Positions 24,238 through 33,775 of a DNA stretch of 64,000 nucleotides are shown one piece after another. Position 1 is the stretch's first letter; each line of letters starts with the position of its first letter. Made by a program: the position numbers and the translations under genes. Under the pieces are notes generated by a model. That model saw only the letters and a program-made list of their open reading frames with translations, was not told where the DNA came from and made no database searches. This DNA comes from an uncultured Bacteroidales bacterium (GTDB lineage: Bacteria; Bacteroidota; Bacteroidia; Bacteroidales; UBA932), in contig ONOQ01000001.1 of NCBI GenBank assembly GCA_900319485.1, positions 22,564 through 86,563 on the forward strand, read 5' to 3'.

Positions 24238-26454
24238 ATGAAAACCTCAACACCTGTTTTGCTAATCGCCATCGTGGCAGCGGCCGTTTCCTGCGGTCAG
24301 CGTAAAAGTGATGTGGATATTAGAGTTGACTCTATTCTCAGGCAGATGACTCTCTCGGAGAAAATCGGCCAGATGAACCAGATCTCAGTAGGAGGCGAGG
24401 TAAGCAATTATGCCGGCGCAATCCGTGACGGCCAGGTGGGCTCCATCCTCAACGAGGTTGATCCCGTGAAGGTTAACGAGTACCAGCGCATCGCCGTAGA
24501 GGAATCCAGGCTTGGAATTCCGCTTCTTGTCGCCCGCGACGTTATCCACGGCTTTCACACCATCTTCCCCATTCCGCTTGGCCTTGCCGCAACTTTCGAT
24601 CCCGCATTAGTAGAGGAAGGCGCGCGCGTAGCGGCCGTTGAGGCAACCGCCCAGGGCGTTCGCTGGACCTTCTCCCCTATGCTTGACATTGCGCGTGACC
24701 CCCGCTGGGGCCGCATTGCGGAAGGAAGCGGAGAGGACCCTTACCTTGACGCACGTATGGCGGAGGCTATGGTTTACGGTTATCAGGGACGCTCCCTGGA
24801 CTCCACTTCCATGGCTGCCTGCATCAAGCATTTTGTGGGTTACGGCGCTGCCGAAGGCGGCCGTGACTACAACAGTACCCTTATCCCGGAGCATCTTCTC
24901 AGAAACGTCTATCTCCCTCCGTTTGAGGCGGCAGTGAAAGCAGGCGCTATGACCCTTATGACCTCCTTCAACGACAACGACGGCGTCCCTTCCACGGGAA
25001 ACAGGCACGTTGTAAAGGATATCCTCCGCGGAGAATGGGGCTTTGACGGCCTGGTTGTCACTGACTGGAACTCTATGGGCGAAATGATAAACCACGGCTT
25101 TGCAGAAGACCGTCCTGACGCTGTCAGGAAGGCCGTAGCCGCCGGGGTTGATATGGATATGATGACCTACGGTTTTATCGGCCATCTTGAAGAAATGGTC
25201 CGCCGCGGGGAAGTCAAGGAGTCACAGATTGACGCCGCCGTCCGCAATATCCTCCGTGTAAAGGTAGAACTGGGCCTTTTTGAGCATCCTTATATTAATA
25301 TAGAGGAAGGCGCCGCCGTCCAGTACGCCCCTGAGCACCTTGCGGCAGCGCAGAAGAGCGCGGAGGAAAGCGCAATCCTCCTTAAAAACGACGGAGTCCT
25401 GCCGCTGAAGGAAGGTCTCCGCATCCTTGTCACCGGCCCTATGGCCGATGCCCCCCACGACCAACTTGGCACCTGGGTGTTTGACGGTGAGAAATCCCAC
25501 ACCGTAACGCCTTTTAAGGCTCTTGAGGAACGTTTCCCGGGTAAGGTTACCTATGTCCCCGGCCTATCCTACAGCCGTGAGGAGCGTGACAATTTCTCAG
25601 ATGTCGTAGCCGCCGCCCGCCGCGCAGACGTAGTCCTTGCCTTCCTTGGAGAGGAAGCCATCCTTTCCGGAGAAGCCCATTCCCTTGCGGACCTCAATTT
25701 TATCGGCTCCCAGAGCGAACTCCTCAAAGCCCTCAGGGCAGCCGGAAAGCCGGTTGTCGCAACCGTTATGGCAGGACGTCCCCTCACAATTGAGCGTGAC
25801 CTTGAAAACTGCAGCGCAATGCTCTACAGTTTCCATCCTGGCACAATGGGAGGCCCCGCCCTTGCAAACCTCCTTGCCGGAGACGTGAACCCTTCCGGAA
25901 AGGCTCCCGTCACGTTCCTCCGTACCGTCGGCCAGGCCCCTATGTACTACAACCATAATATGACCGGCCGTCCATACAGCGGAGAACTCCTTATGAAGGA
26001 CATTGCCCTGGAAGCCGGCCAGACCTCCCTTGGCAACACGTCATATTATCTTGACTACGGCGCCTATCCTCTCTTCCCCTTCGGATTCGGCCTCAGCTAC
26101 ACAACGTTCGCGTATTCAAATATCGGCCTGGATAAGGACAGTTATAAGGCCGATGAAACTATCTCCGTAACCTTCACCCTCACCAACACCGGCAGCCTTG
26201 ATGGCACTGAGGTGGCCCAGGTGTACGTACGTGACCTCGTTGGCTCCATCGCCCGCCCCGTGAAGGAACTGAAGGCCTTTGAGAGGGTGAGCCTTGCCGC
26301 AGGGGAGAGCCGTACAATTACCATCGGCATTCCCGTCAGCTCCCTTGCCTTCTACGGCCTTGACGGCAAATGCAAAGTGGAGCCCGGCTCTTTCCAGCTC
26401 TGGGTAGCCACCAGCAGCGCCTCCGGAGAGCCCGTTGAATTTGAAGTACTGTAA
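24238..26454 (+). CDS. Family GH3 beta-glucosidase, lipoprotein
   Basis: Exo-acting glycosidase that releases glucose from beta-gluco-oligosaccharides, similar to BglX. The leader MKTSTPVLLIAIVAAAVSCG has a lipobox Cys, placing it in the periplasm on a membrane anchor. The 738 residues are full length: the N-terminal TIM-barrel domain (EKIGQMNQ, LLVARDVIHGFHTIFP, ARDPRWGRIAEGSGEDPYL, KHFVGYGAAEGGRDYN), the nucleophile Asp276 in GLVVTDWNSMGEM, a second domain with the probable acid/base Glu in LAFLGEEAILSGEA, and a C-terminal fibronectin-III-like domain (YPLFPFGFGLSYTTF onward). It is the first gene of the locus that also encodes GH16, consistent with stepwise beta-glucan breakdown. Confidence 0.95.
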   Translation: MKTSTPVLLIAIVAAAVSCGQRKSDVDIRVDSILRQMTLSEKIGQMNQISVGGEVSNYAGAIRDGQVGSILNEVDPVKVNEYQRIAVEESRLGIPLLVARDVIHGFHTIFPIPLGLAATFDPALVEEGARVAAVEATAQGVRWTFSPMLDIARDPRWGRIAEGSGEDPYLDARMAEAMVYGYQGRSLDSTSMAACIKHFVGYGAAEGGRDYNSTLIPEHLLRNVYLPPFEAAVKAGAMTLMTSFNDNDGVPSTGNRHVVKDILRGEWGFDGLVVTDWNSMGEMINHGFAEDRPDAVRKAVAAGVDMDMMTYGFIGHLEEMVRRGEVKESQIDAAVRNILRVKVELGLFEHPYINIEEGAAVQYAPEHLAAAQKSAEESAILLKNDGVLPLKEGLRILVTGPMADAPHDQLGTWVFDGEKSHTVTPFKALEERFPGKVTYVPGLSYSREERDNFSDVVAAARRADVVLAFLGEEAILSGEAHSLADLNFIGSQSELLKALRAAGKPVVATVMAGRPLTIERDLENCSAMLYSFHPGTMGGPALANLLAGDVNPSGKAPVTFLRTVGQAPMYYNHNMTGRPYSGELLMKDIALEAGQTSLGNTSYYLDYGAYPLFPFGFGLSYTTFAYSNIGLDKDSYKADETISVTFTLTNTGSLDGTEVAQVYVRDLVGSIARPVKELKAFERVSLAAGESRTITIGIPVSSLAFYGLDGKCKVEPGSFQLWVATSSASGEPVEFEVL

Positions 26455-26469
26455 AACGAGATTAATTAT

Positions 26470-26477
26470 TAATTTTG
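26470..26477 (+). promoter_or_regulatory. -7 element (TAATTTTG) before susC
   Basis: A TAnnTTTG match in the 47-base gap between the GH3 and susC genes, 24 bases before the ATG. It could give the binding and transport genes a separate transcript. Confidence 0.4.
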
Positions 26478-26501
26478 TAGATATAATAACCAATTTTTTC
26501 T

Positions 26502-29500
26502 ATGAGAAAAGCACTACTCATTGTTATGGCTTTTGCCATTTCCGTTTGTGCCTTTGCACAGGGTCGTGTAAGCGGAATAGTCCAGGATAATTCCGGCTAT
26601 CCCGTCATTGGCGCGGCTGTTATGGTGGAAGGAACGTCAAATGGTGCGGTTACAGATGCCGACGGCGCCTGGTCACTCTCAAACGTGCCTGCAGGGGCCG
26701 TTCTTGAGGTTTCATCCATCGGGTATGTCACCAAGAAGGTTCCGGCTTCAGATTCCGCCGTCATCATCATTGAAGAAGACACCATTATGCTTGACGACGT
26801 TGTGGTTGTGGGATACGGCGTTCAGAAAAAGAGCGTAGTTACCGCTTCCATAGCCAAGGTCTCATCCGATGAACTTGGGAAAACAGCTCCCGTACGTGTT
26901 GACAATGCCCTCAAGGGACTTGCAGCAGGTGTTAACGTAACATCTTCTTCCGGCCAGCCCGGCGCAGCCGCAAGAATCCGCGTCCGTGGTATCGGTACCA
27001 TCAATAATTCAGACCCCCTCTACATTGTTGACGGAATGCCTATCGAAGGCGGTATAGACTACCTTAACCCCTCCGATATCGAGTCCATCGAGGTCCTGAA
27101 GGACGCCGCCTCCGGCGCTGTTTACGGTGCACGTGCAGCCAACGGCGTCATCCTTGTTACCACCAAGAAGGGCACCAAAGGAGCAGCCAGGATAAACTAT
27201 GACTTCTCCTATGGTATTTCCAGCCCCTGGAAAAAGCTCAGTGTCCTCAATGCTTCCCAATACGCAATGATGGTGAACGAGGGAATGATGAATTCCGGAC
27301 AGGCTCCCAAGTATGCCGATCCTTCAAGCTTTGGCGCAGGCACAGACTGGCAGGATGAGATTTTCTTCAAGAATGCTCCCCAGGTCCAGCACGAGCTGAG
27401 CGTAAGCGGCGCATCGGACAAGGTAAACTACTATCTTTCTCTTGGCTATATCAGCCAGAAGGGTATCATCGGCGGTAATGTGGGAAGGTCCAACTATGAC
27501 CGTCTTACCCTCAGGAGCAACACTACCTATGACGTATTTGACAGGACGAAGGACCGCAGTTTCCTCAATAAATTAACTCTGGGCAGCAACCTCTCCTACG
27601 CCTATATTACATCTACCGGCATTGCCACCAACTCCACCTGGGGCTCTCCCCTTGGTTCTGCCGTGGCCCTTTCTCCTATCCTCAACGTCTATGCAAATGA
27701 GCAGGAGGCCGCAGACCAGATTGCAACTTACGGTGCTGCCGGAATGCTTTACGGCGCAGATGGCAGGATGTACACCGTCCCCGGCGGCGGATACAATGAA
27801 ATGGTGAATCCCGTGGCCGCTCTCTCCCTCCCCGGGACAAAGGGATGGAGCCACAAGTTCGTGGGCGGATTCAGCGGAGAACTCCAGATCATCGAGGGCC
27901 TCAAATTCAGGAGCGCCCTTGGCCTTGACCTCTCATTCTGGGGTGACGACGGCTATTCAGATGTCTTCTATCTCAGCAGCAGCCAGCAGGCAACGGAGTC
28001 CTACGCCTCATCATCGGCCTGTCATTCACTGGTCTGGCAGGTTGAAAACACCCTCACATACAGCAGGGAGTTTGGCAAGCATAGCATCACCGCCCTTCTT
28101 GGCCAGTCGGCCAAAGCCTCAAACGGCGCATATCTTGGCGCCTCTTCCAAATTCCTCAAGGATATCAACAAGCCCTATATTGACTACACCAACGGTCTCC
28201 AGGCCGATGGCGACCGCAATGGTTGGGGTGCCCCCTATGCCCAGGCTAAACTGGCATCCTACTTTGCGCGTGTAAGTTACAACTACGGAGAGCGCTATAT
28301 GGCCGAGGCCACTGTACGTCACGACGGTTCAAGCCGCTTCGGCTCCAATAATCACTGGGCCACATTCCCTTCCTTCTCCCTTGGCTGGAACATCTGGAAA
28401 GAGGAGTTTATGCAGGGATTGACTCCCGTTCTCAGCAACGCCAAACTCCGTGCATCCTGGGGCCAGAACGGTAACGAGAATATCGGTAACTTTGGCTACA
28501 CCGTGCTTACGGAGGGAAATAACAACTATTTCTACGGAAAGGACCAGTCAGAGGCTATCGGCGTAAAGGCCAGCGGCCTTGCAAACAGGAGCCTCCGCTG
28601 GGAAACCTCCAGCCAGACCGACGTCGGCCTTGACCTTGGATTCTTTGGGAACAAGCTCACCTTTACCGTAGACTACTACTACAAGCTTACGGACGGTATG
28701 CTTATGACTATGCCCATCCCTTCCTATGTGGGAGAAAGCAAACCTATCGGCAATGTTGGCATTATGGCCAACAGCGGTGTTGAATTTGAACTTGGCTACA
28801 AGCTTTCCGTTGGAGACTGGAATTTCAGGGCTAATGCAAATGCAACATATCTCAAGAATAAACTCGTGAAGCTTGGTAACGACACAGGTTGGGCCAACTA
28901 TGACTCCTTCCAGGGTGTAGGAACCATCTCACGCGCAGAAAACGGCTATCCTTTCCCGTTCTTCTACGGATACCAGAGTGACGGTATTTTCCAGAATGCC
29001 GGTGAGATTGCATCCTATGTGTGGACAAATCCTGAAACCGGAGAAGCCAAGCCCATCCAGCCCAAGGCCGCACCCGGAGACGTCCGTTTCAAGGACCTCA
29101 ACAACGACGGAATCATTGATGACAATGACCGTACCTATATTGGAAAGGGTACCCCCGACTGGACATTCGGCCTCAATCTTCAGGCAAGTTGGAAGGGAAT
29201 TGATTTCTCAATGCTCATCCAGGGCGTTGCCGGAGTACAGGTGTATGACTGCACCCGCCGCACGGATATCCGTTCCGTCAACCTTCCTTCCTATATGCTT
29301 GACAGATGGACCGGTGAAGGCTCTTCGAACAGGATTCCCCGCTTTGTCATAGGCGACAAGTTCAACTGGGTGTCTTCCGACCTTTATGTTCATGATGGCT
29401 CTTACGCACGTATCAAGAACATCCAGCTGGGTTATACAATCCCCGAGTCACTTACCCGCAAGATCCTCATTTCCAATGTACGCGTCTACATTGCCGCCGA

Positions 29501-29633
29501 AAACCTTCTTACCCTTACGGGTTATCACGGTTTTGATCCGGAAATTGCTTCCGGCGGAACATCCCTGGGCATTGATTACGGTGTTTATCCCCAGGCACGC
29601 ACCTTTACCGCAGGCATCAGTGTCGCATTCTAA
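26502..29633 (+). CDS. SusC/RagA-type TonB-dependent transporter of the beta-glucan locus
   Basis: Full-length SusC-like protein (1043 residues). It has a signal peptide (MRKALLIVMAFAISVCAFAQ), a carboxypeptidase-regulatory-like domain (RVSGIVQDNSGYPVIGAAVMVE, about 22-100), the LDDVVVVGYGVQKK segment, the plug domain (ARIRVRGIGTINNSDPLYIVDGMP, IESIEVLKDAASGAVYGARAANGVILVTTKKG) and a barrel ending TAGISVAF. It is located between GH3 and susD, 2 bases before a possible and 17 before the likely susD start. By analogy with beta-glucan and laminarin loci of gut Bacteroides it would import beta-gluco-oligosaccharides made by the surface GH16. Confidence 0.96.
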   Translation: MRKALLIVMAFAISVCAFAQGRVSGIVQDNSGYPVIGAAVMVEGTSNGAVTDADGAWSLSNVPAGAVLEVSSIGYVTKKVPASDSAVIIIEEDTIMLDDVVVVGYGVQKKSVVTASIAKVSSDELGKTAPVRVDNALKGLAAGVNVTSSSGQPGAAARIRVRGIGTINNSDPLYIVDGMPIEGGIDYLNPSDIESIEVLKDAASGAVYGARAANGVILVTTKKGTKGAARINYDFSYGISSPWKKLSVLNASQYAMMVNEGMMNSGQAPKYADPSSFGAGTDWQDEIFFKNAPQVQHELSVSGASDKVNYYLSLGYISQKGIIGGNVGRSNYDRLTLRSNTTYDVFDRTKDRSFLNKLTLGSNLSYAYITSTGIATNSTWGSPLGSAVALSPILNVYANEQEAADQIATYGAAGMLYGADGRMYTVPGGGYNEMVNPVAALSLPGTKGWSHKFVGGFSGELQIIEGLKFRSALGLDLSFWGDDGYSDVFYLSSSQQATESYASSSACHSLVWQVENTLTYSREFGKHSITALLGQSAKASNGAYLGASSKFLKDINKPYIDYTNGLQADGDRNGWGAPYAQAKLASYFARVSYNYGERYMAEATVRHDGSSRFGSNNHWATFPSFSLGWNIWKEEFMQGLTPVLSNAKLRASWGQNGNENIGNFGYTVLTEGNNNYFYGKDQSEAIGVKASGLANRSLRWETSSQTDVGLDLGFFGNKLTFTVDYYYKLTDGMLMTMPIPSYVGESKPIGNVGIMANSGVEFELGYKLSVGDWNFRANANATYLKNKLVKLGNDTGWANYDSFQGVGTISRAENGYPFPFFYGYQSDGIFQNAGEIASYVWTNPETGEAKPIQPKAAPGDVRFKDLNNDGIIDDNDRTYIGKGTPDWTFGLNLQASWKGIDFSMLIQGVAGVQVYDCTRRTDIRSVNLPSYMLDRWTGEGSSNRIPRFVIGDKFNWVSSDLYVHDGSYARIKNIQLGYTIPESLTRKILISNVRVYIAAENLLTLTGYHGFDPEIASGGTSLGIDYGVYPQARTFTAGISVAF

Positions 29634-29650
29634 AAATGGAGGGAAAAGAA

Positions 29651-31168
29651 ATGAAAACAAGAAATATACTTTCAGCAGTCGCATTAGCATCCGCTCTCTT
29701 TGCTGCCACTTCCTGCGGGAACAAGTTCCTTACCGTGGAAAATCCCACAGCGCAGCCTATAGAGGAATATTTTGTAACTAAAGACCACCTCCAGGAGGCC
29801 TTGGTGGCCGCTTATGCCCCCCTTCACTGGACAGACTGGGCCAACGGGCAGTACAATCCGCTTATGATTATGAGCGACATTATGGCCGATCAAATCTGGG
29901 TAGGCGGCGAGAGCAAGACCGACAACCAGTACTGGCACCTTATGATGAACTTCGAGGCTCTTCCCACAGCCTGTATGACTTCCATCTGGACCTGCGGTTA
30001 TTCCGGTGTAAAAAGGTGCAATGACCTTATCCAGTATACCGGATGGACCAAGGGCGCCGGAGAAATAGATGACACGGAAGAGTCCCTTATCCTTGAACAG
30101 GCCAGGCTTCTCAGGGTGTACTACTATAGCTGGCTCTGGAAATTCTGGGGCAATATCGTGTACTACGAGACCAACCTTGAGGACCCTTATATCGGCACCC
30201 AGTTCACCGCCGACGAAGTTTATGGCAAGATTATTGCCGACCTTGAGGGCGCTATCGCCATTGATGCACTGCCTATGAGGCAGCCCGACGCAAAGGCCGG
30301 TTACCTTACCAAGGCATTTGCCTATATGCTTTACGCAGAACTTGTAATGTACCAGAAGGACGAGTCCCGCTATACCAAGGCCCTTGATTATATGAAGGAA
30401 ATCATTGGTTCTACCGAATATGACCTTGTGGACGATTATGGCACCATCTTCAAGCCGGAAGGCGAGTGGAGCAAGGAGTCAATCTTTGAGATTGCCTACA
30501 AGGCCGATGCCCAAGTACGTTCCTACGACAACGTGCTTGGCGCAGGCGGAACCATCCTTCCTCAGCTTATCGGCCCTTATAATATGGCAGAGGGTGCCGA
30601 TGATCATAAGGCCGGCTGGGGATTCGCACCTGTTCGCAAGGAAACCGTGGAGATGTTCAAGGCAACGGATACCCGTCGCGCCGCAACTTGCTACGACGCA
30701 ACGGTAAATGCTTATGAAAAGCGTTATCAGGACACCGGATACTTCCTTGAAAAATATCAGGGCCTTCAGTCCGAGTACAATACCGGAGACGGCGCCCCCG
30801 ATATGCGCTTTGGCAACAACTATCGCATCTATCGCTTCTCCGAAACCCTGCTGAACGCTGCGGAGCTTGCCCTGGCCAGCGATCCCACCAACGCCAAGAT
30901 CTGGCTGAACAAGGTTCATAACCGCGCCGGTCTTACTGATACAGTTGACGCAACCCTTGCAAACATCAAGCAGGAGCGCCGTCTGGAATTCGTCGGCGAG
31001 GGTAAGCGCTACTGGGATCTGGTCCGTTGGGGTGACGCCCCCACCGTACTTGTCCCTGACACCTACGGCTACCGCACAAACACCTGGTCCGAGAGCAAGA
31101 AATATCTCCCCATCCCGCAGAGCGAGATAGACGCAGCACTTGGGACACTCAATCAGAATAATTATTAA
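29651..31168 (+). CDS. SusD/RagB-family lipoprotein of the beta-glucan locus
   Basis: The start at 29651 is preferred over an in-frame ATG at 29636, because it follows a purine-rich GGGAAAAGAA and begins directly with the leader MKTRNILSAVALASALFAATSCG (lipobox Cys). The 505-residue product has the typical TPR-like helices (LLRVYYYSWLWKFWGNIVYYET, AFAYMLYAELVMYQKDESRY) and the SusD C-terminal block (YRFSETLLNAAELALASD, WLNKVHNRAGLTD, IKQERRLEFVGEGKRYWDLVRWGD, YLPIPQSEID). It is the surface glycan-capture partner of the SusC upstream. Confidence 0.96.
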   Translation: MKTRNILSAVALASALFAATSCGNKFLTVENPTAQPIEEYFVTKDHLQEALVAAYAPLHWTDWANGQYNPLMIMSDIMADQIWVGGESKTDNQYWHLMMNFEALPTACMTSIWTCGYSGVKRCNDLIQYTGWTKGAGEIDDTEESLILEQARLLRVYYYSWLWKFWGNIVYYETNLEDPYIGTQFTADEVYGKIIADLEGAIAIDALPMRQPDAKAGYLTKAFAYMLYAELVMYQKDESRYTKALDYMKEIIGSTEYDLVDDYGTIFKPEGEWSKESIFEIAYKADAQVRSYDNVLGAGGTILPQLIGPYNMAEGADDHKAGWGFAPVRKETVEMFKATDTRRAATCYDATVNAYEKRYQDTGYFLEKYQGLQSEYNTGDGAPDMRFGNNYRIYRFSETLLNAAELALASDPTNAKIWLNKVHNRAGLTDTVDATLANIKQERRLEFVGEGKRYWDLVRWGDAPTVLVPDTYGYRTNTWSESKKYLPIPQSEIDAALGTLNQNNY

Positions 31169-31193
31169 AAACCATTAACCAATAACAAACAAA

Positions 31194-32660
31194 ATGAAAA
31201 AGATTTTCGCTTTTTTGAGCATCGCTGCACTTGTAATAGCAACAGCAGCCTGCACCAAGCCGTCCAATGGTAACAATGATACACCTGGTGGCTCAAATCT
31301 TCCTTCTGCTGCAGGTATCACTCCTGTAGTTAAAGTCGATGGAACAGTTGTGACTTTCTCCCTTCCCGATGGCGTAACCGGTCTCATTCCTATCTGGCAG
31401 ACCAACGAGTCCGGAGAGTTTGTGTTTGCAGGTACCGGTAACGGTTTCCAGAAGACCTTCTTCGATGCTGGTACTTTCAAGGTACGTATGTATGTGAGCA
31501 ACGCTTCCGGCCAGTCTGCAGATTACTCCGAGGCTGAGTTTACAGTTGAGGGACAGCAGGGTTGGAACGGATTCAACTACAACTCCCAGTACAATATCTG
31601 GAAAGTTGGTGAAGATGCAGGTATGGATAAGAGTTACACCTGGCACAGCCCGGGTTGGGGCGGAGAGATTGCTCTTCCTTTCACCATCAATCCTTATACC
31701 CTTACCATTAACAACACTTGCAACGGTCAGTGGCAGGCACAGCTCCACCTTGTTCCCGGAGCAGATGTCTCCCTCTCTTCCGATAAGCACTATGATTTCT
31801 CCTGCATAGTGTCCGTCAACAAGCTTTGCGGCGGTGTTACCTTCAAGCTCACCGACACAACAAGTGACGACAACTTCCTCTTTGTTGAGCAGGAAGATAT
31901 GCAGGAAGGTGAAAACATCTTCTATATGAAGGATGTTCCCGGTATTGACGCCGCTGCCGTAAAGATGGTATTTGACTTTGGCTGGGCCGCAGAAGGCACG
32001 GAGGTTTCCATCACACGCATCACCCTTAAGGATCACGCCAATGATGACGGCACCAACGCCCCCGACAAAGTGATTCCCGAACCCGAACCGGAACCCGAAC
32101 CGGAGCCCGGCACCGAGGTTGATCCTTCCTTCGTATTTGATGTAAACGGCGCTGCCAACCTCTGGAAGGCAGTGGTTGATGCCAACGGCGAGAAATTCTT
32201 CTATTACAGCTGCAATGGCAGCGAATGGAACGGCACCGAGGTTGAGACAACGGAAGTTCCCTTTATGGTGAAGAGCGGCAACTCCTATGCAGTAACTTAT
32301 GAGAACGCTACAACAAGCCAGTGGATGAACCAGTTCTTTATGTTCCCCAATGAAGGCAGCTTCATCGCTCTCAGTGAAGAGAAGAAATATGCTCTCCAGA
32401 TTAAATTCACGGCAAGTGTGGATACTCCTGCATTCTTCAAGATTGAGAAGTATGCTGCCGGCGGTCCCAAGCACGAAGGTGAGGCTATCTGGGAGAAAGG
32501 CGCCCTGACAATTGCTGCAGGAACCGATACCGTTGTTACTTCTCCTGTGATCTCCGGTGTTTCCTGCGACAACATCAACCTTATCTTCGACTTCGGCGGC
32601 AATGCCGCAGGCGCAGTTGTCACCATCAAGGACATCTGCATCCAGGAGTACAACAAATAA
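31194..32660 (+). CDS. Surface glycan-binding lipoprotein with two carbohydrate-binding-like domains
   Basis: This is the gene after susD, where SusE/SusF-type or SGBP proteins are normally found. The leader is MKKIFAFLSIAALVIATAAC (lipobox). Order: a PKD/Ig-like domain (about 35-105, PVVKVDGTVVTFSLPDG...FKVRMYVSNASGQSADYSEAEF), a first beta-sandwich domain (about 112-285), an acidic Glu-Pro linker (EPEPEPEPEPEPG, near 297-309) and a second domain (about 315-488). The two sandwich domains are internal repeats: compare YNIWKVGEDAG...QWQAQLHLVP with ANLWKAVVDANG...QWMNQFFMFP, and VKMVFDFGWAAEGTEVSI with INLIFDFGGNAAGAVVTI. These resemble CBM4/9-type modules. Binding of beta-glucan is inferred from the neighbours. 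Confidence 0.85.
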   Translation: MKKIFAFLSIAALVIATAACTKPSNGNNDTPGGSNLPSAAGITPVVKVDGTVVTFSLPDGVTGLIPIWQTNESGEFVFAGTGNGFQKTFFDAGTFKVRMYVSNASGQSADYSEAEFTVEGQQGWNGFNYNSQYNIWKVGEDAGMDKSYTWHSPGWGGEIALPFTINPYTLTINNTCNGQWQAQLHLVPGADVSLSSDKHYDFSCIVSVNKLCGGVTFKLTDTTSDDNFLFVEQEDMQEGENIFYMKDVPGIDAAAVKMVFDFGWAAEGTEVSITRITLKDHANDDGTNAPDKVIPEPEPEPEPEPGTEVDPSFVFDVNGAANLWKAVVDANGEKFFYYSCNGSEWNGTEVETTEVPFMVKSGNSYAVTYENATTSQWMNQFFMFPNEGSFIALSEEKKYALQIKFTASVDTPAFFKIEKYAAGGPKHEGEAIWEKGALTIAAGTDTVVTSPVISGVSCDNINLIFDFGGNAAGAVVTIKDICIQEYNK

Positions 32661-32667
32661 TTGAACT

Positions 32668-33768
32668 ATGAAACCCATCCATACTTTGACAGCCATTCCA
32701 TTCATCATTCTTGCAATTTGCTGTGCTCCCCAGCCTGCTGCTGAGGTTCCTGAGAACAGTATAGCCTTCTCACCGGAAAAGCTGGAATTCGAACAGCCCG
32801 GAGGAGAGCTCAAGTTCTACGTCACATCTTCAGCAGCCGGTATCCAGGTTTACAGCGAGGATGATTGGGTAACCAGCATTGAGCCCCCTTATTCAGTGGC
32901 CACTGAGGGCAATTTTACCGTGAAGGTAAAGCCCAATACCCTTACTGCAACACGTGAAGGGAAGGTGGTTATCAAAGTTGGACAGACAAGGGCATATTTG
33001 CCCGTCGTGCAGCCCGGTCTCGATCCCGTTGAATCCGGGATCGAGACTCCCGAGGGCTATACACTCGTATGGCATGATGAATTTGATGACTACGAAGGTC
33101 TGCCGGCATCGGCCGACTGGAAATACCAGACCGGTGATGGTGGATGGGGTAACAATGAACTACAGGATTATGTTGCCGGCGAGTACAATGGCGTAAAGAT
33201 AGCCGAAGTCTCCAACGGCACCCTGAAAGTTCACGCAAAGAAAATAGACGGCAAGGTCCGGTCCGTACGTCTTAACACTCGTAAGAGCTGGACGTACGGC
33301 TGGATCGAGGCGTCGTTAAAACTTCCTTCAGGAAAAGGCACCTGGCCTGCATTCTGGATGATGCCCTCACAGTTTACGGGCTGGCCCAAGGACGGCGAGA
33401 TAGACATTATGGAGGAAGTAGGATATCACGCCGATTATTGCAGCGCTTCCATCCACTGTAACCGTTACAACAACGGAGGCACCCCTACAGAGCATTCTGA
33501 AAGATACGTTGCCGGTTCACAGACATCATTCCACGTTTATGCAATGGAATGGACGGAAGACTATATGACCTTCTATCAGGACGGAAAATCCATTCTAACC
33601 TACCGTAACAATGGTCAGGGACACGACTACTGGCCTTTCTACAAGCCGTTCTATATTATCCTCAACCTGGCTTGGGGCGGAAACTGGGGCGGCGCCCAGG
33701 GAGTTGACGAGTCCTGCCTTCCCACCGCAATGGAAGTGGATTGGGTCAGGGTGTTCCAAAAACTTTGA
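32668..33768 (+). CDS. BACON-GH16 endo-beta-glucanase (laminarinase/lichenase type), lipoprotein
   Basis: A surface endo-enzyme that cuts beta-1,3 or mixed-linkage beta-glucan. The leader MKPIHTLTAIPFIILAICCAP has a lipobox. Residues about 30-115 form a BACON domain (AFSPEKLEFEQPGGELKFYV...VQPG). GH16 runs from about 125 to 366: LVWHDEFDDYEG, GGWGNNELQDY, YGWIEASLKLPSGKGTWPAFWMMP, the catalytic motif EIDIMEE with Glu244 and Glu249, and FYIILNLAWGGNWGG. The motif spacing with Met is the laminarinase/lichenase subtype. It follows the binding protein by 7 bases. The interdomain linker is encoded by a perfect inverted repeat (33017-33047). A family B hairpin element follows the stop. Confidence 0.95.
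   Translation: MKPIHTLTAIPFIILAICCAPQPAAEVPENSIAFSPEKLEFEQPGGELKFYVTSSAAGIQVYSEDDWVTSIEPPYSVATEGNFTVKVKPNTLTATREGKVVIKVGQTRAYLPVVQPGLDPVESGIETPEGYTLVWHDEFDDYEGLPASADWKYQTGDGGWGNNELQDYVAGEYNGVKIAEVSNGTLKVHAKKIDGKVRSVRLNTRKSWTYGWIEASLKLPSGKGTWPAFWMMPSQFTGWPKDGEIDIMEEVGYHADYCSASIHCNRYNNGGTPTEHSERYVAGSQTSFHVYAMEWTEDYMTFYQDGKSILTYRNNGQGHDYWPFYKPFYIILNLAWGGNWGGAQGVDESCLPTAMEVDWVRVFQKL
33017..33047 (+). repeat. Inverted repeat inside the GH16 gene linker
   Basis: The arms GTCTCGATCCCG (33017-33028) and CGGGATCGAGAC (33036-33047) are perfectly complementary with a 7-base loop. They encode the GLDPVESGIE stretch joining the BACON and catalytic domains. The layout recalls the translated palindromes in the response regulator at 55551, though the sequence differs. 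Confidence 0.75.
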
Positions 33769-33775
33769 CCTCCCC

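Noticed and set aside
31293-32813. Long antisense reading frame opposite the glycan-binding lipoprotein, and similar ones opposite susC, susD and the 403-aa lipoprotein
   Set aside because: They mirror the codon pattern of well-supported genes on the other strand, have no recognisable domains or start signals, and lie wholly inside real genes.
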